Source of the DNA: JACMNW01 sp031402355
GTDB lineage: Bacteria; Pseudomonadota; Alphaproteobacteria; Rhodobacterales; Rhodobacteraceae
Length of the DNA: 12,265 nucleotides
Direction: 5' to 3'
NCBI GenBank assembly: GCA_031402355.1
Contig: JANNSG010000178.1
Location: 1 to 12,265 of the forward strand
The notes under the pieces are model-generated. The model was given only the letters and a program-made list of their open reading frames with translations. It was not told the DNA's origin and did not search any database. The position numbers were made by a program, and so were the translations under genes. How positions within the stretch are numbered: position 1 is the stretch's first letter; each line of letters begins with the position of its first letter. Of the stretch, positions 6,886-12,265 are shown in pieces.

Positions 6886-7863
6886 TCAAGGGGTGAAGTA
6901 GAAAACCTCACGCGCAATTTTGAATCTTAGCTTTTGTTTCAACCTTGACAGGTCAGACGGTGCATCAATCTTGTGGATCATGCGATGGCAGGTGGGACAA
7001 AGTACCATGAAGTCATCCGGAACCCGATAACGTCGTGTTTCGCCCTCAGCAAGGCCGTGCAATGGGGCTGCATGATGCACATCCAGCGGTGTTTCATAAA
7101 CTGGACCGGTGAAACCATAATCTCGTTTGGGGTCAAGCCCACAGCATTCACAGATTGGAGGTTTTGTCTTTAATACGTCTTTTCGCACCTTTGGCGAGCG
7201 TTCAATACGGCGAGAAAGAATGTAGCGTCGTGTCTCGTTAATATCTTTTCCGTTTGCCTCTTCCTGCATCACCTCACTTGGTATAGTTCCGCCACGATTG
7301 ACCAGCGCTTCGTAAGCGAGCAGCATTTGGTTTAAGTCAGCCACGAGCACGTCCTCGGTGAGCATGCCCGCTTTGTAGGTACTTCCAAAAGCATGCCCAG
7401 CCTCATAACCAGCCGGAAGTCCAGCTTCGGAACCGAGTTCAATGGGATCTTCAGAAAAATGCTTCGCAAACTCATGTACGCGATCCGCCATGTCACGCGC
7501 TCTACGCTTCAGAACGTCGCGACCACGGACCGGTCCGAAATCATTGTATATGGCCGTAGTTCCTTGATTCATCGACAGCGTGATGGTTTGCGCGTCAGGA
7601 TTAATCAAGTAAACAACGTAAAAGCCCTTTGTCGCGGTCTCGGTTACGAGAGGATCAAAGAATGCGAGCCAAGGAACCGACGCCCATACACCCTGTCCGA
7701 CGCTTGCCTTGACCTTCAGATCAAAGGGGCTGAACGTCAGAAGTTTCTTTGCCTCTATAGCTATGTCGTGCCTTACAAATTCACCAAATTTCGAACCTGT
7801 AAATGGCTTTGCACGTTCATAAGTGTATTCGGTGGCGAGGCGGGAAAGTTGGTCGGAAAGCAT
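6886..7863 (-). CDS. HNH endonuclease with MrcB_N/DUF3578-like N-terminal domain, putative modification-dependent restriction enzyme
   Basis: This is a 325-residue protein. The N-terminal half carries GQGVWASVPWLAFFD at 56-70, GFYVVYL at 80-86 and then SMNQGTT, matching the MrcB_N/DUF3578 family, a domain associated with restriction systems and thought to recognise DNA. The C-terminal part is an HNH nuclease with zinc-ligand pairs C238/C241 and C289/C292, the DVHH core (H263/H264) and CHRMIH (H293, H297). The usual asparagine five residues before C289 is replaced by D284. The domain pairing recalls McrA-like enzymes that cut modified or foreign DNA; this role is inference. No methyltransferase partner is adjacent. 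Base composition is clearly poorer in G+C than the neighbours (two sampled 60-base lines are 43%, against 72% for one line of the AsmA gene), which suggests recent transfer. The ATG at 7863 is preceded by AAAGGG. It has its own promoter candidate and is probably monocistronic. Confidence 0.82.
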   Translation of the reverse strand: MLSDQLSRLATEYTYERAKPFTGSKFGEFVRHDIAIEAKKLLTFSPFDLKVKASVGQGVWASVPWLAFFDPLVTETATKGFYVVYLINPDAQTITLSMNQGTTAIYNDFGPVRGRDVLKRRARDMADRVHEFAKHFSEDPIELGSEAGLPAGYEAGHAFGSTYKAGMLTEDVLVADLNQMLLAYEALVNRGGTIPSEVMQEEANGKDINETRRYILSRRIERSPKVRKDVLKTKPPICECCGLDPKRDYGFTGPVYETPLDVHHAAPLHGLAEGETRRYRVPDDFMVLCPTCHRMIHKIDAPSDLSRLKQKLRFKIAREVFYFTP

Positions 7864-7890
7864 AGTTGAGCTACCCTTTGTGCGCTAGTA

Positions 7891-7918
7891 ACCATACAAA
7901 GCTTCATGGTCCGCGCAA
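7891..7918 (-). promoter_or_regulatory. Candidate promoter for the HNH nuclease gene with overlapping inverted repeat
   Basis: On the minus strand TTGCGC (plus 7913-7918) and TATGGT (plus 7891-7896) are separated by 16 bases. The inverted repeat ACCAT (7891-7895) / ATGGT (7906-7910) covers the -10 and part of the spacer, where a repressor could act. The start codon is 28 bases beyond the -10. Confidence 0.5.
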
Positions 7919-8189
7919 GCTTCTTCGAATGTTAACGGGTTTTGCTCTCTTGGTCCTTTGACGGTTCCCTCAGAAAGTCCGCTTTGGGCTCCAAGCCGTC
8001 ATTTACCGCTCTCGACCGAAAGTCGCCGCCTTTGTGACGGCCCCCCAAGACACCGCTACGCTGCCCGACTTGACCAATCTAGCTGACCTGTGACGACAAT
8101 TTGCCCCACGGCAGGCGATTTGGGGCACGAAAACCAGCCGTCCGTCCTGCGCCCTCCCCCCGCAATATCTTGAACTTCCGGCATCAGGC
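7919..8189. other. Divergent intergenic region between the HNH gene and gcrA, with a 7-base inverted repeat
   Basis: No gene is convincing here; a minus-strand frame at 8003-8392 runs through the gcrA start and is a shadow. The clearest element is TGCCCCA (8102-8108) and TGGGGCA (8121-8127), a perfect inverted repeat with 12 bases between arms, suitable for a dimeric regulator or a small hairpin. A second weak plus-strand promoter (TTGACC at 8070-8075, GACAAT at 8095-8100, spacing 19) precedes it. No GANTC methylation site was seen close to the gcrA start. Confidence 0.4.
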
Positions 8190-8219
8190 TTGTATCCACC
8201 CCCACCGCGCGGGTATGAT
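8190..8219 (+). promoter_or_regulatory. Candidate promoter for gcrA
   Basis: TTGTAT (8190-8195) and TATGAT (8214-8219) are separated by 18 bases, a good sigma-70-like pair on the gcrA strand. Transcription would start about 8226, giving a leader of roughly 44 bases. Confidence 0.5.
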
Positions 8220-8229
8220 GCGCCAAAGC

Positions 8230-8243
8230 GGCCCCTCAGGGCC
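8230..8243 (+). promoter_or_regulatory. Hairpin in the gcrA leader
   Basis: GGCCC (8230-8234) and GGGCC (8239-8243) form a perfect five-pair stem with loop CTCA, between the candidate start of transcription and the ribosome binding site CGGAG (8258-8262). It could stabilise the leader. There is no T-run, so it is not a terminator. Confidence 0.35.
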
Positions 8244-8269
8244 ACAGCCAGCCACACCGGAGTTTCGAA

Positions 8270-8863
8270 ATGTCCTGGACCGATGAGCGTGTTGAAACGC
8301 TCAAAAAGATGTGGGCCGAAGGCCAAAGCGCCAGCCAGATCGCCAAGGAATTGGGCGGCGTCACCCGCAATGCGGTGATTGGCAAAGTGCACAGGCTTGG
8401 CTTGTCGAACCGCGTCGGATCAGCCGGCGCTGAGACCGATCAGGACGCGGCACCTGCGTCTCGCGTCGAACCCGCAGCCCGCCCCAACGAAGCTGCCCGC
8501 AGCGCCGAGCCGTCGGCGCGCCCTGTGCCAGATCGTGCGCCCCCCCCGCCAGGCGGCGCCACGATCACTCCGATCCCGCTGCGCAAAGCGATCATTCCCG
8601 CCGGTCAGCCGCTGCCGCCACAACCCTCAGCCAATGAGATCAGCCCCGAAGTGCTGGCCTCGGTGCGTGAGGTGGAAAAGCTTGCCAAGAAACTGACCCT
8701 GATGGAACTGACCGAACGCACCTGCAAATGGCCGATCGGCGATCCTGCGACCGATGATTTCTGGTTCTGCGGATTGCAATCGCAGCCCGGCAAACCTTAC
8801 TGCGAAGCCCATGTCGGGGTGGCGTTTCAGCCGATGTCGGCCCGGCGCGACCGCCGACGCTGA
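8270..8863 (+). CDS. gcrA: Cell-cycle transcription regulator GcrA
   Basis: GcrA is an alphaproteobacterial regulator that binds the sigma-70 RNA polymerase holoenzyme and stimulates promoters, many with adenine-methylated GANTC sites, linking gene expression to chromosome replication. The 197-residue product starts MSWTDERVETLKKMW and residues 1-48 form the characteristic helix-turn-helix (SASQIAKELGGVTRNAVIGK, then VHRLGLS). Residues about 50-125 are a proline/alanine-rich linker. The C-terminal part has TCKWPIGDP, FWFCG and KPYCEAH, with conserved C152, C167, C178 and H181, and ends in a basic ARRDRRR; this corresponds to the sigma-interacting domain. The start is supported by CGGAG seven bases upstream. 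It is monocistronic and converges with the AsmA-like gene. Length and all visible motifs are normal. Confidence 0.96.
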   Translation: MSWTDERVETLKKMWAEGQSASQIAKELGGVTRNAVIGKVHRLGLSNRVGSAGAETDQDAAPASRVEPAARPNEAARSAEPSARPVPDRAPPPPGGATITPIPLRKAIIPAGQPLPPQPSANEISPEVLASVREVEKLAKKLTLMELTERTCKWPIGDPATDDFWFCGLQSQPGKPYCEAHVGVAFQPMSARRDRRR

Positions 8864-8894
8864 CGCCGACCCGCTGCAGCCTGTTGCCTTGCAG

Positions 8895-8914
8895 GGGCAG
8901 GTTGCCCGCCGGGC
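8895..8914. terminator. Possible bidirectional terminator hairpins between gcrA and the AsmA-like gene
   Basis: In the 51-base gap between the two convergent stop codons there are two mutually exclusive stems: GGGCA/TGCCC (8895-8899 with 8903-8907, loop GGT) and GCCCG/CGGGC (8904-8908 with 8910-8914). Neither is followed by a T-run on either strand, so this is only a positional inference. Confidence 0.3.
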
Positions 8915-10876
8915 TTAATCGCCATTGCCCAACAGTTTTTCCAAGGCCCGGGCGGCCTCGTCTTCAATTGCCTCGTTCAACTTGCGTTCGGCCGCGTCGC
9001 CCAGATCTTCGCCCTCTTGCGCCTCGATCCCCAGCTTTTCGGCCAATGCCGCCTCGGCCTTCGCCTGCAACTCCTCCGCCTCTGCCTCCAGCTTCTCCTG
9101 TGCTGCCGCCTCGAGGTCCAACCGGAACTTCAGTGCAGCCCAGGGACCAAAGATCAGCAAGGGGACCGCAAGACCGGCCTCGTCTCCGCCTTTGATCACC
9201 GCAGTCGGCCGCAGCCGGTATTCCAGTTCCCGCGCGCCGATATCGACCGTTCCATTGCCGGTGGCGGTCAACCCCGGGGCGGCCAGAACCAGATCATCAT
9301 TGCGCAGAACCCCGGCCTCGATCGCGAAACTTCCCGTCACCGCATCATAGACCGTCTTGCTGCCTTCGCTTGCATAAGACGTGTCCAGCGTGCGCAACAT
9401 GCCCGGCACATCCACCCCGGCCACCTCGCCCTTGCTCAGCGACAAGGTGCCCGCTCCCGACAGACCGCGCGCCAGTTCCGCCTCTGAATTGCCCACCGCC
9501 AGAAACTTGACGGCCACATCGCCGGTGCCGGTCACCCGGTCATATCCTGCCAGAGCCGTCAAGATGGGTTGCAGCGCAATTCCTGCAAACCGCAGATCGC
9601 CGCCCAGCGACAGACCCTTGCGCCCATTGACCACGAACTGCCCCGTCACCCCACCCTCATAGACGGCCAACTCGCGCAGATCGAACACAGCGCGGGCGCG
9701 CTCCAGCGTCATCAGCACGCGCGCAGCACCTGTCTTTGCCGATCCCAGATCGATGCTGCCAGCACTCAGGGCCACGGTCGCATCCATCGCGGCCAGTCCC
9801 GATACATCAAACGGCTGTGTTGACCAGCCGCCTTCAGCACCAGCCCCGTCGCTTGCCGCCACGGTTCCTGCCTGGCCGAACCGCAGATCATTTGCGACCA
9901 GCTTCGCTGACAGCGCCGGCCGCTCGCCCGCCGTCACGAAATCCACATCCGCCGACAGCGCATTGCCGTCCAGAACCACGGCCCCGCCGCGCAGATGCGC
10001 CGATCCCTCTGCCGTCAGCGTCACCGCCCCGCTCAGCGAAACCGACCGCGCGCCCAGCCCTTCGGGCAAAGCAGGTGCTTCTTGTCCGGCAAGACCGAAC
10101 AGCGCCGCCAGATCGGCAAGCTCTGCCGAAAGCTGGCCCTCGGCCGCAAACGGCGTCAGGCTCGCCTTGCCCTCAAACCCCAGATCGGCCGCCCCTGCCT
10201 GTGCCGATACGGTCACCGGCACCAATCGCCCCGCAATGAACGGCGCAAATTCCCCGATCGTCCCGCTGATCGCAATATCCTGCCCGCCCATGCGTGCCGA
10301 GCCCGCGATCCTCGCAGGTCCGTTGAAATCAGGCACCCGTGCCTCGGCCTCGATCTGCGACAGATCCACTTTGGTGCCCGCCGCATGGTCGATATAGCGC
10401 AAACTGCCGCCTGACAGGACGGCCTTGTCCAGCGTGAAGGCGGTGCCCGCTCCCAGTGTCTGCGGCCCTGCCGTCCCACCGCCGCCAGAGGTGACCCGAA
10501 AATCCCAATTCGCCAATCCCTCTTCATGGCGTTCCAGCACAATCACCGGATCTGTCACCTGAAGACCGGTGATCCGCACCTCGCCCCCGATCAGCGACGC
10601 CATGTCCACCGCAATTTCCAGTGACGCCGCCTGTAACAGCGGCCCCTCATCAGACCATTCGGCATTGGCCACCGAAATCGGCCCGGTCTTCACCCCCAGA
10701 ACCGGCCAGAAGCTCGGCCGGACCGAGCCTTCGATCACCAGTTCGCGCCCGGTCAGCTTGGAAAACTCGCGCGCCGCCAACGCCGCCACCCTGTCAGCCG
10801 GGATCAGGAAAACCGCGCCGACCAGGATCAGCACAAACACCAACAGCGCCATAGCCACCCGAATGATCCACCGCAT
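8915..10876 (-). CDS. AsmA family protein (inner-membrane-anchored, periplasmic)
   Basis: This 653-residue protein has an N-terminal signal anchor (MRWIIRVAMALLVFVLILV, hydrophobic about 7-25), and then the AsmA start IPADRVAALAAREFSKLTGRELVIEG, a strand-rich periplasmic body with SFWPVLGVKTGPISVAN, and the C-terminal AsmA_2-like region with FLAVGNSEAELARGLSGAGT, MLRTLDTSY and LLIFGPWAALKFRLD. AsmA-like proteins resemble bridge-like lipid transfer proteins and are linked to outer membrane lipid and protein homeostasis. The last 65 or so residues (after LEAAAQEKLEAEAEELQAK) are a Glu/Ala/Lys-rich, probably coiled-coil tail. The ATG at 10876 has AAGGGG eight bases upstream and a promoter candidate further up. 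It is divergent from the restriction genes and convergent with gcrA, and is probably transcribed alone. G+C is high, consistent with a native gene. Confidence 0.92.
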   Translation of the reverse strand: MRWIIRVAMALLVFVLILVGAVFLIPADRVAALAAREFSKLTGRELVIEGSVRPSFWPVLGVKTGPISVANAEWSDEGPLLQAASLEIAVDMASLIGGEVRITGLQVTDPVIVLERHEEGLANWDFRVTSGGGGTAGPQTLGAGTAFTLDKAVLSGGSLRYIDHAAGTKVDLSQIEAEARVPDFNGPARIAGSARMGGQDIAISGTIGEFAPFIAGRLVPVTVSAQAGAADLGFEGKASLTPFAAEGQLSAELADLAALFGLAGQEAPALPEGLGARSVSLSGAVTLTAEGSAHLRGGAVVLDGNALSADVDFVTAGERPALSAKLVANDLRFGQAGTVAASDGAGAEGGWSTQPFDVSGLAAMDATVALSAGSIDLGSAKTGAARVLMTLERARAVFDLRELAVYEGGVTGQFVVNGRKGLSLGGDLRFAGIALQPILTALAGYDRVTGTGDVAVKFLAVGNSEAELARGLSGAGTLSLSKGEVAGVDVPGMLRTLDTSYASEGSKTVYDAVTGSFAIEAGVLRNDDLVLAAPGLTATGNGTVDIGARELEYRLRPTAVIKGGDEAGLAVPLLIFGPWAALKFRLDLEAAAQEKLEAEAEELQAKAEAALAEKLGIEAQEGEDLGDAAERKLNEAIEDEAARALEKLLGNGD

Positions 10877-10904
10877 GATGATACCCCTTGGCTGCTTGCC
10901 GCTA

Positions 10905-10934
10905 AGTGTAGCGCGGGGTAACGCATGGCGGCAA
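10905..10934 (-). promoter_or_regulatory. Candidate promoter for the AsmA-like gene
   Basis: On the minus strand TTGCCG (plus 10929-10934) and TACACT (plus 10905-10910) are separated by 18 bases. The -10 ends 28 bases before the ATG at 10876. Confidence 0.5.
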
Positions 10935-10943
10935 GTAACAGTT

Positions 10944-10964
10944 CCAACGAGACGGGCGCGTTGG
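10944..10964. promoter_or_regulatory. Inverted repeat in the divergent region between the AsmA-like and restriction genes
   Basis: CCAACG (10944-10949) and CGTTGG (10959-10964) are perfect inverted arms around nine bases. The site is just upstream of the AsmA promoter candidate and 45 bases upstream of the -35 of the restriction gene, so a bound protein could affect either. No controller (C) protein gene is visible. Confidence 0.3.
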
Positions 10965-11008
10965 CTCGATCAAAAAGTGGAAAACCTCTACCGACCCCCC
11001 TTGGGTGC

Positions 11009-11037
11009 TTGCGCCAAACTTGACCGCTATCTATGCT
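11009..11037 (+). promoter_or_regulatory. Candidate promoter for the restriction-modification operon
   Basis: TTGCGC (11009-11014) and TATGCT (11032-11037) are separated by 17 bases, a good sigma-70-like pair. Transcription would begin about 11043, just before GGAG (11051-11054). This supports the ATG at 11062 and argues against the in-frame GTG at 11005, which lies upstream of the promoter. Confidence 0.55.
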
Positions 11038-11061
11038 CCCCTTTCGAACCGGAGCCACAAA

Positions 11062-11655
11062 ATGTTGCATGCGCGCCTGCCTCAGTTCATCCTCGACCAC
11101 TACGAATGCCATGAATGGAAGCACGCAAGCGCCATCCTGACACAAGATTTTCCCTCTGAATGGGCTGACCTTGTGGATGTCCTGACGGCCTTTCGATTGC
11201 GAAAGTCCTGGGTCTCGAAGGGCGGCGGGAACAAATCCCAGCTGTCGTCCTTCATTGATGGCTTTCTGGCAGAGCGGGGCTGGGTTGAGAAGCAGTTTCA
11301 GACCGCCATCGTGGTGGACGGAACGCGGCTTGACTCACCCACCCACAAGATCGATTGCTTCAAGAACGGGGTGGCACTTGAAATTGAATGGAACAACAAG
11401 GACCCGTTCTATGACCGCGATCTGAACAACTTTCGCCTGCTGTTTGATTTGCGTGCCGTCAGCGTGGGAATCGTGATAACGCGGGCGGACGAACTGCAAG
11501 ACATTTTTGACGATCTTGGACGCGGCTCATCCTACGGAAACTCGACCACACATATGTCAAAATTGCTGCCAAGAATTCTGGGCGGTGGCGGTGCCGGATG
11601 CCCGCTCTTGGTGTTCGGTATCACAAAAGCGCTTTTCGTGGAGGATGACGAATGA
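11062..11655 (+). CDS. Type II restriction endonuclease, BglII/BstYI family
   Basis: This is a 197-residue PD-(D/E)XK endonuclease. The core is HKIDCFKNGVALEIEWNNKD at 95-114: D98, E107 and E109 fall on the metal-binding positions (D-x8-E-x-E/Q) of BglII, with Q95 of BglII replaced here by E109, and the following DPFYDRDLNNFRLLFD is a hallmark of the family. The enzyme should cut duplex DNA at a GATC-centred site of the AGATCT or RGATCY kind if specificity follows the named members, but this is inference. The ATG at 11062 is chosen because GGAG lies seven bases upstream and a promoter at 11009-11037 would exclude the upstream GTG. The stop codon overlaps the methyltransferase start (ATGA at 11652-11655), so the two are translated together. 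Length is normal for the family and no truncation is evident. Confidence 0.9.
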   Translation: MLHARLPQFILDHYECHEWKHASAILTQDFPSEWADLVDVLTAFRLRKSWVSKGGGNKSQLSSFIDGFLAERGWVEKQFQTAIVVDGTRLDSPTHKIDCFKNGVALEIEWNNKDPFYDRDLNNFRLLFDLRAVSVGIVITRADELQDIFDDLGRGSSYGNSTTHMSKLLPRILGGGGAGCPLLVFGITKALFVEDDE

Positions 11656-12265
11656 TCAGTGCCGCAGATGATCTGCTCGGCAAGGCGGGCAAGACCAAGT
11701 TTCGCACGGTTCTCGCTGACCCGCCATGGCAATTCCAGAACCGGACCGGCAAGATGGCGCCAGAACACAAGCGGCTGTCGCGCTACCCGACCATGACGTT
11801 GCGTGAAATTTGTGATCTTCCGGTAGAGGCGGTCGTCGCCGACACGGCACATCTTTATCTCTGGGTACCCAATGCGCTGCTTCCCGAAGGTCTGAAAGTG
11901 ATGGAAAATTGGGGGTTCGCTTACAAAAGCAACATCATCTGGTACAAAATCCGCAAAGATGGCGGGCCAGACAGGCGGGGGGTCGGCTTTTACTTTCGCA
12001 ACGTCACCGAAGTGCTGCTGTTCGGCGTGCGCGGCAAAAACGCCCGGACCCTGCAACAGGGCCGCACGCAAGAAAACATCATATCCACGCAAAAGCGCGA
12101 ACACAGCCGCAAACCGGATGAACAATACAGCCTTATCGAAGGATGCAGCAGCGGCCCCCGGCTCGAAATGTTCGCACGAGGCCCGCGTGTGGGCTGGACG
12201 GTCTGGGGCAATCAGGCCGATGACTACACACCAACCTGGGACACTTACGCCAATCACTCGCAGTC
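11652..12265 (+). CDS. MT-A70 family adenine-N6 DNA methyltransferase, 3' end beyond window
   Basis: The open frame begins at the ATG of the ATGA overlap with the endonuclease gene and stays open to the last base (204 full codons seen). DPPW at 23-26 is the catalytic motif of N6-adenine methyltransferases. LYLWVPNALLPEGL (68-81), IIWYKIRKDG (95-104) and HSRKPDEQYSLIE (151-163) are typical of the MT-A70 family, and LEMFARGPRVGWTVWGN (171-187) is the SAM-binding strand. As the partner of a BglII/BstYI-type endonuclease it should protect host DNA by methylating adenine in the same site. MT-A70 homologues of about 200-230 residues are common in prokaryotes, so most of the gene is probably present. 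The reverse-strand frame at 11532-12257 is a shadow. Confidence 0.9.
   Translation, partial: MISAADDLLGKAGKTKFRTVLADPPWQFQNRTGKMAPEHKRLSRYPTMTLREICDLPVEAVVADTAHLYLWVPNALLPEGLKVMENWGFAYKSNIIWYKIRKDGGPDRRGVGFYFRNVTEVLLFGVRGKNARTLQQGRTQENIISTQKREHSRKPDEQYSLIEGCSSGPRLEMFARGPRVGWTVWGNQADDYTPTWDTYANHSQ

Noticed and set aside
8003..8392. Minus-strand open frame upstream of and into gcrA
   Set aside because: It overlaps the conserved GcrA helix-turn-helix coding region and the gcrA promoter region, and has no family signature.
9753..10397. Plus-strand open frame opposite the AsmA-like gene
   Set aside because: Its product is Pro/Ala/Ser/Arg-rich with no domain, and it is antisense to a well-supported gene.
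11005..11061. GTG at 11005 as the start of the restriction endonuclease
   Set aside because: It lies before the likely promoter -10 and has no good ribosome binding site, whereas the ATG at 11062 has GGAG at a good distance.
11532..12257. Long minus-strand open frame of 241 codons
   Set aside because: It lies opposite the clear MT-A70 methyltransferase and the end of the endonuclease gene, and its product has no recognisable motif.

Overview
The window looks like chromosomal DNA from an alphaproteobacterium of the Rhodobacteraceae (roseobacter/Rhodobacter type). The evidence is a gcrA cell-cycle regulator, an argD-GNAT-argF arginine cluster, an AsmA-like protein, a soluble cyclase-TolB-TPR fusion, and high G+C in most genes. 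No rRNA, tRNA, CRISPR array, insertion sequence or integrase was seen.

Layout. Positions 1-618 hold the 3' part of a Sulfotransfer_4-type sulfotransferase. Positions 688-2451 hold a class III nucleotide cyclase fused to a TolB-like domain and TPR-like helices. Positions 2529-3425 (minus) hold a second, unrelated, classical sulfotransferase. Positions 3638-6303 (minus) are the arginine cluster argD, a GNAT acetyltransferase and argF. About 580 bases without a convincing gene follow. Positions 6886-7863 (minus) hold an AT-richer gene for an HNH nuclease with an MrcB_N/DUF3578-like N-terminus, probably a modification-dependent restriction enzyme. Positions 8270-8863 hold gcrA, which converges on a large AsmA-family gene (8915-10876, minus). 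Positions 11062-12265 hold a type II restriction-modification pair: a BglII/BstYI-family endonuclease whose stop overlaps the start of an MT-A70 adenine methyltransferase, which runs off the window end.

How the parts work together. ArgD and ArgF are successive enzymes of arginine synthesis, and the acetyltransferase is translationally coupled to argD. The restriction enzyme and methyltransferase form a self/non-self pair. The HNH nuclease, on the other side of gcrA-asmA, may add a second barrier to foreign DNA. GcrA itself regulates transcription in connection with adenine methylation of DNA.

The most striking structural observation is a decayed second copy of the last 16 codons of argF at 2473-2521. 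It lies just beyond the 2529-3425 sulfotransferase, in the same orientation as argF. The sulfotransferase and its upstream region are therefore bracketed by direct repeats of the argF 3' end, as expected if a roughly 1.15 kb segment was inserted at the end of argF. The restriction genes use recognised families. I did not find a multi-gene system of clearly unknown type.
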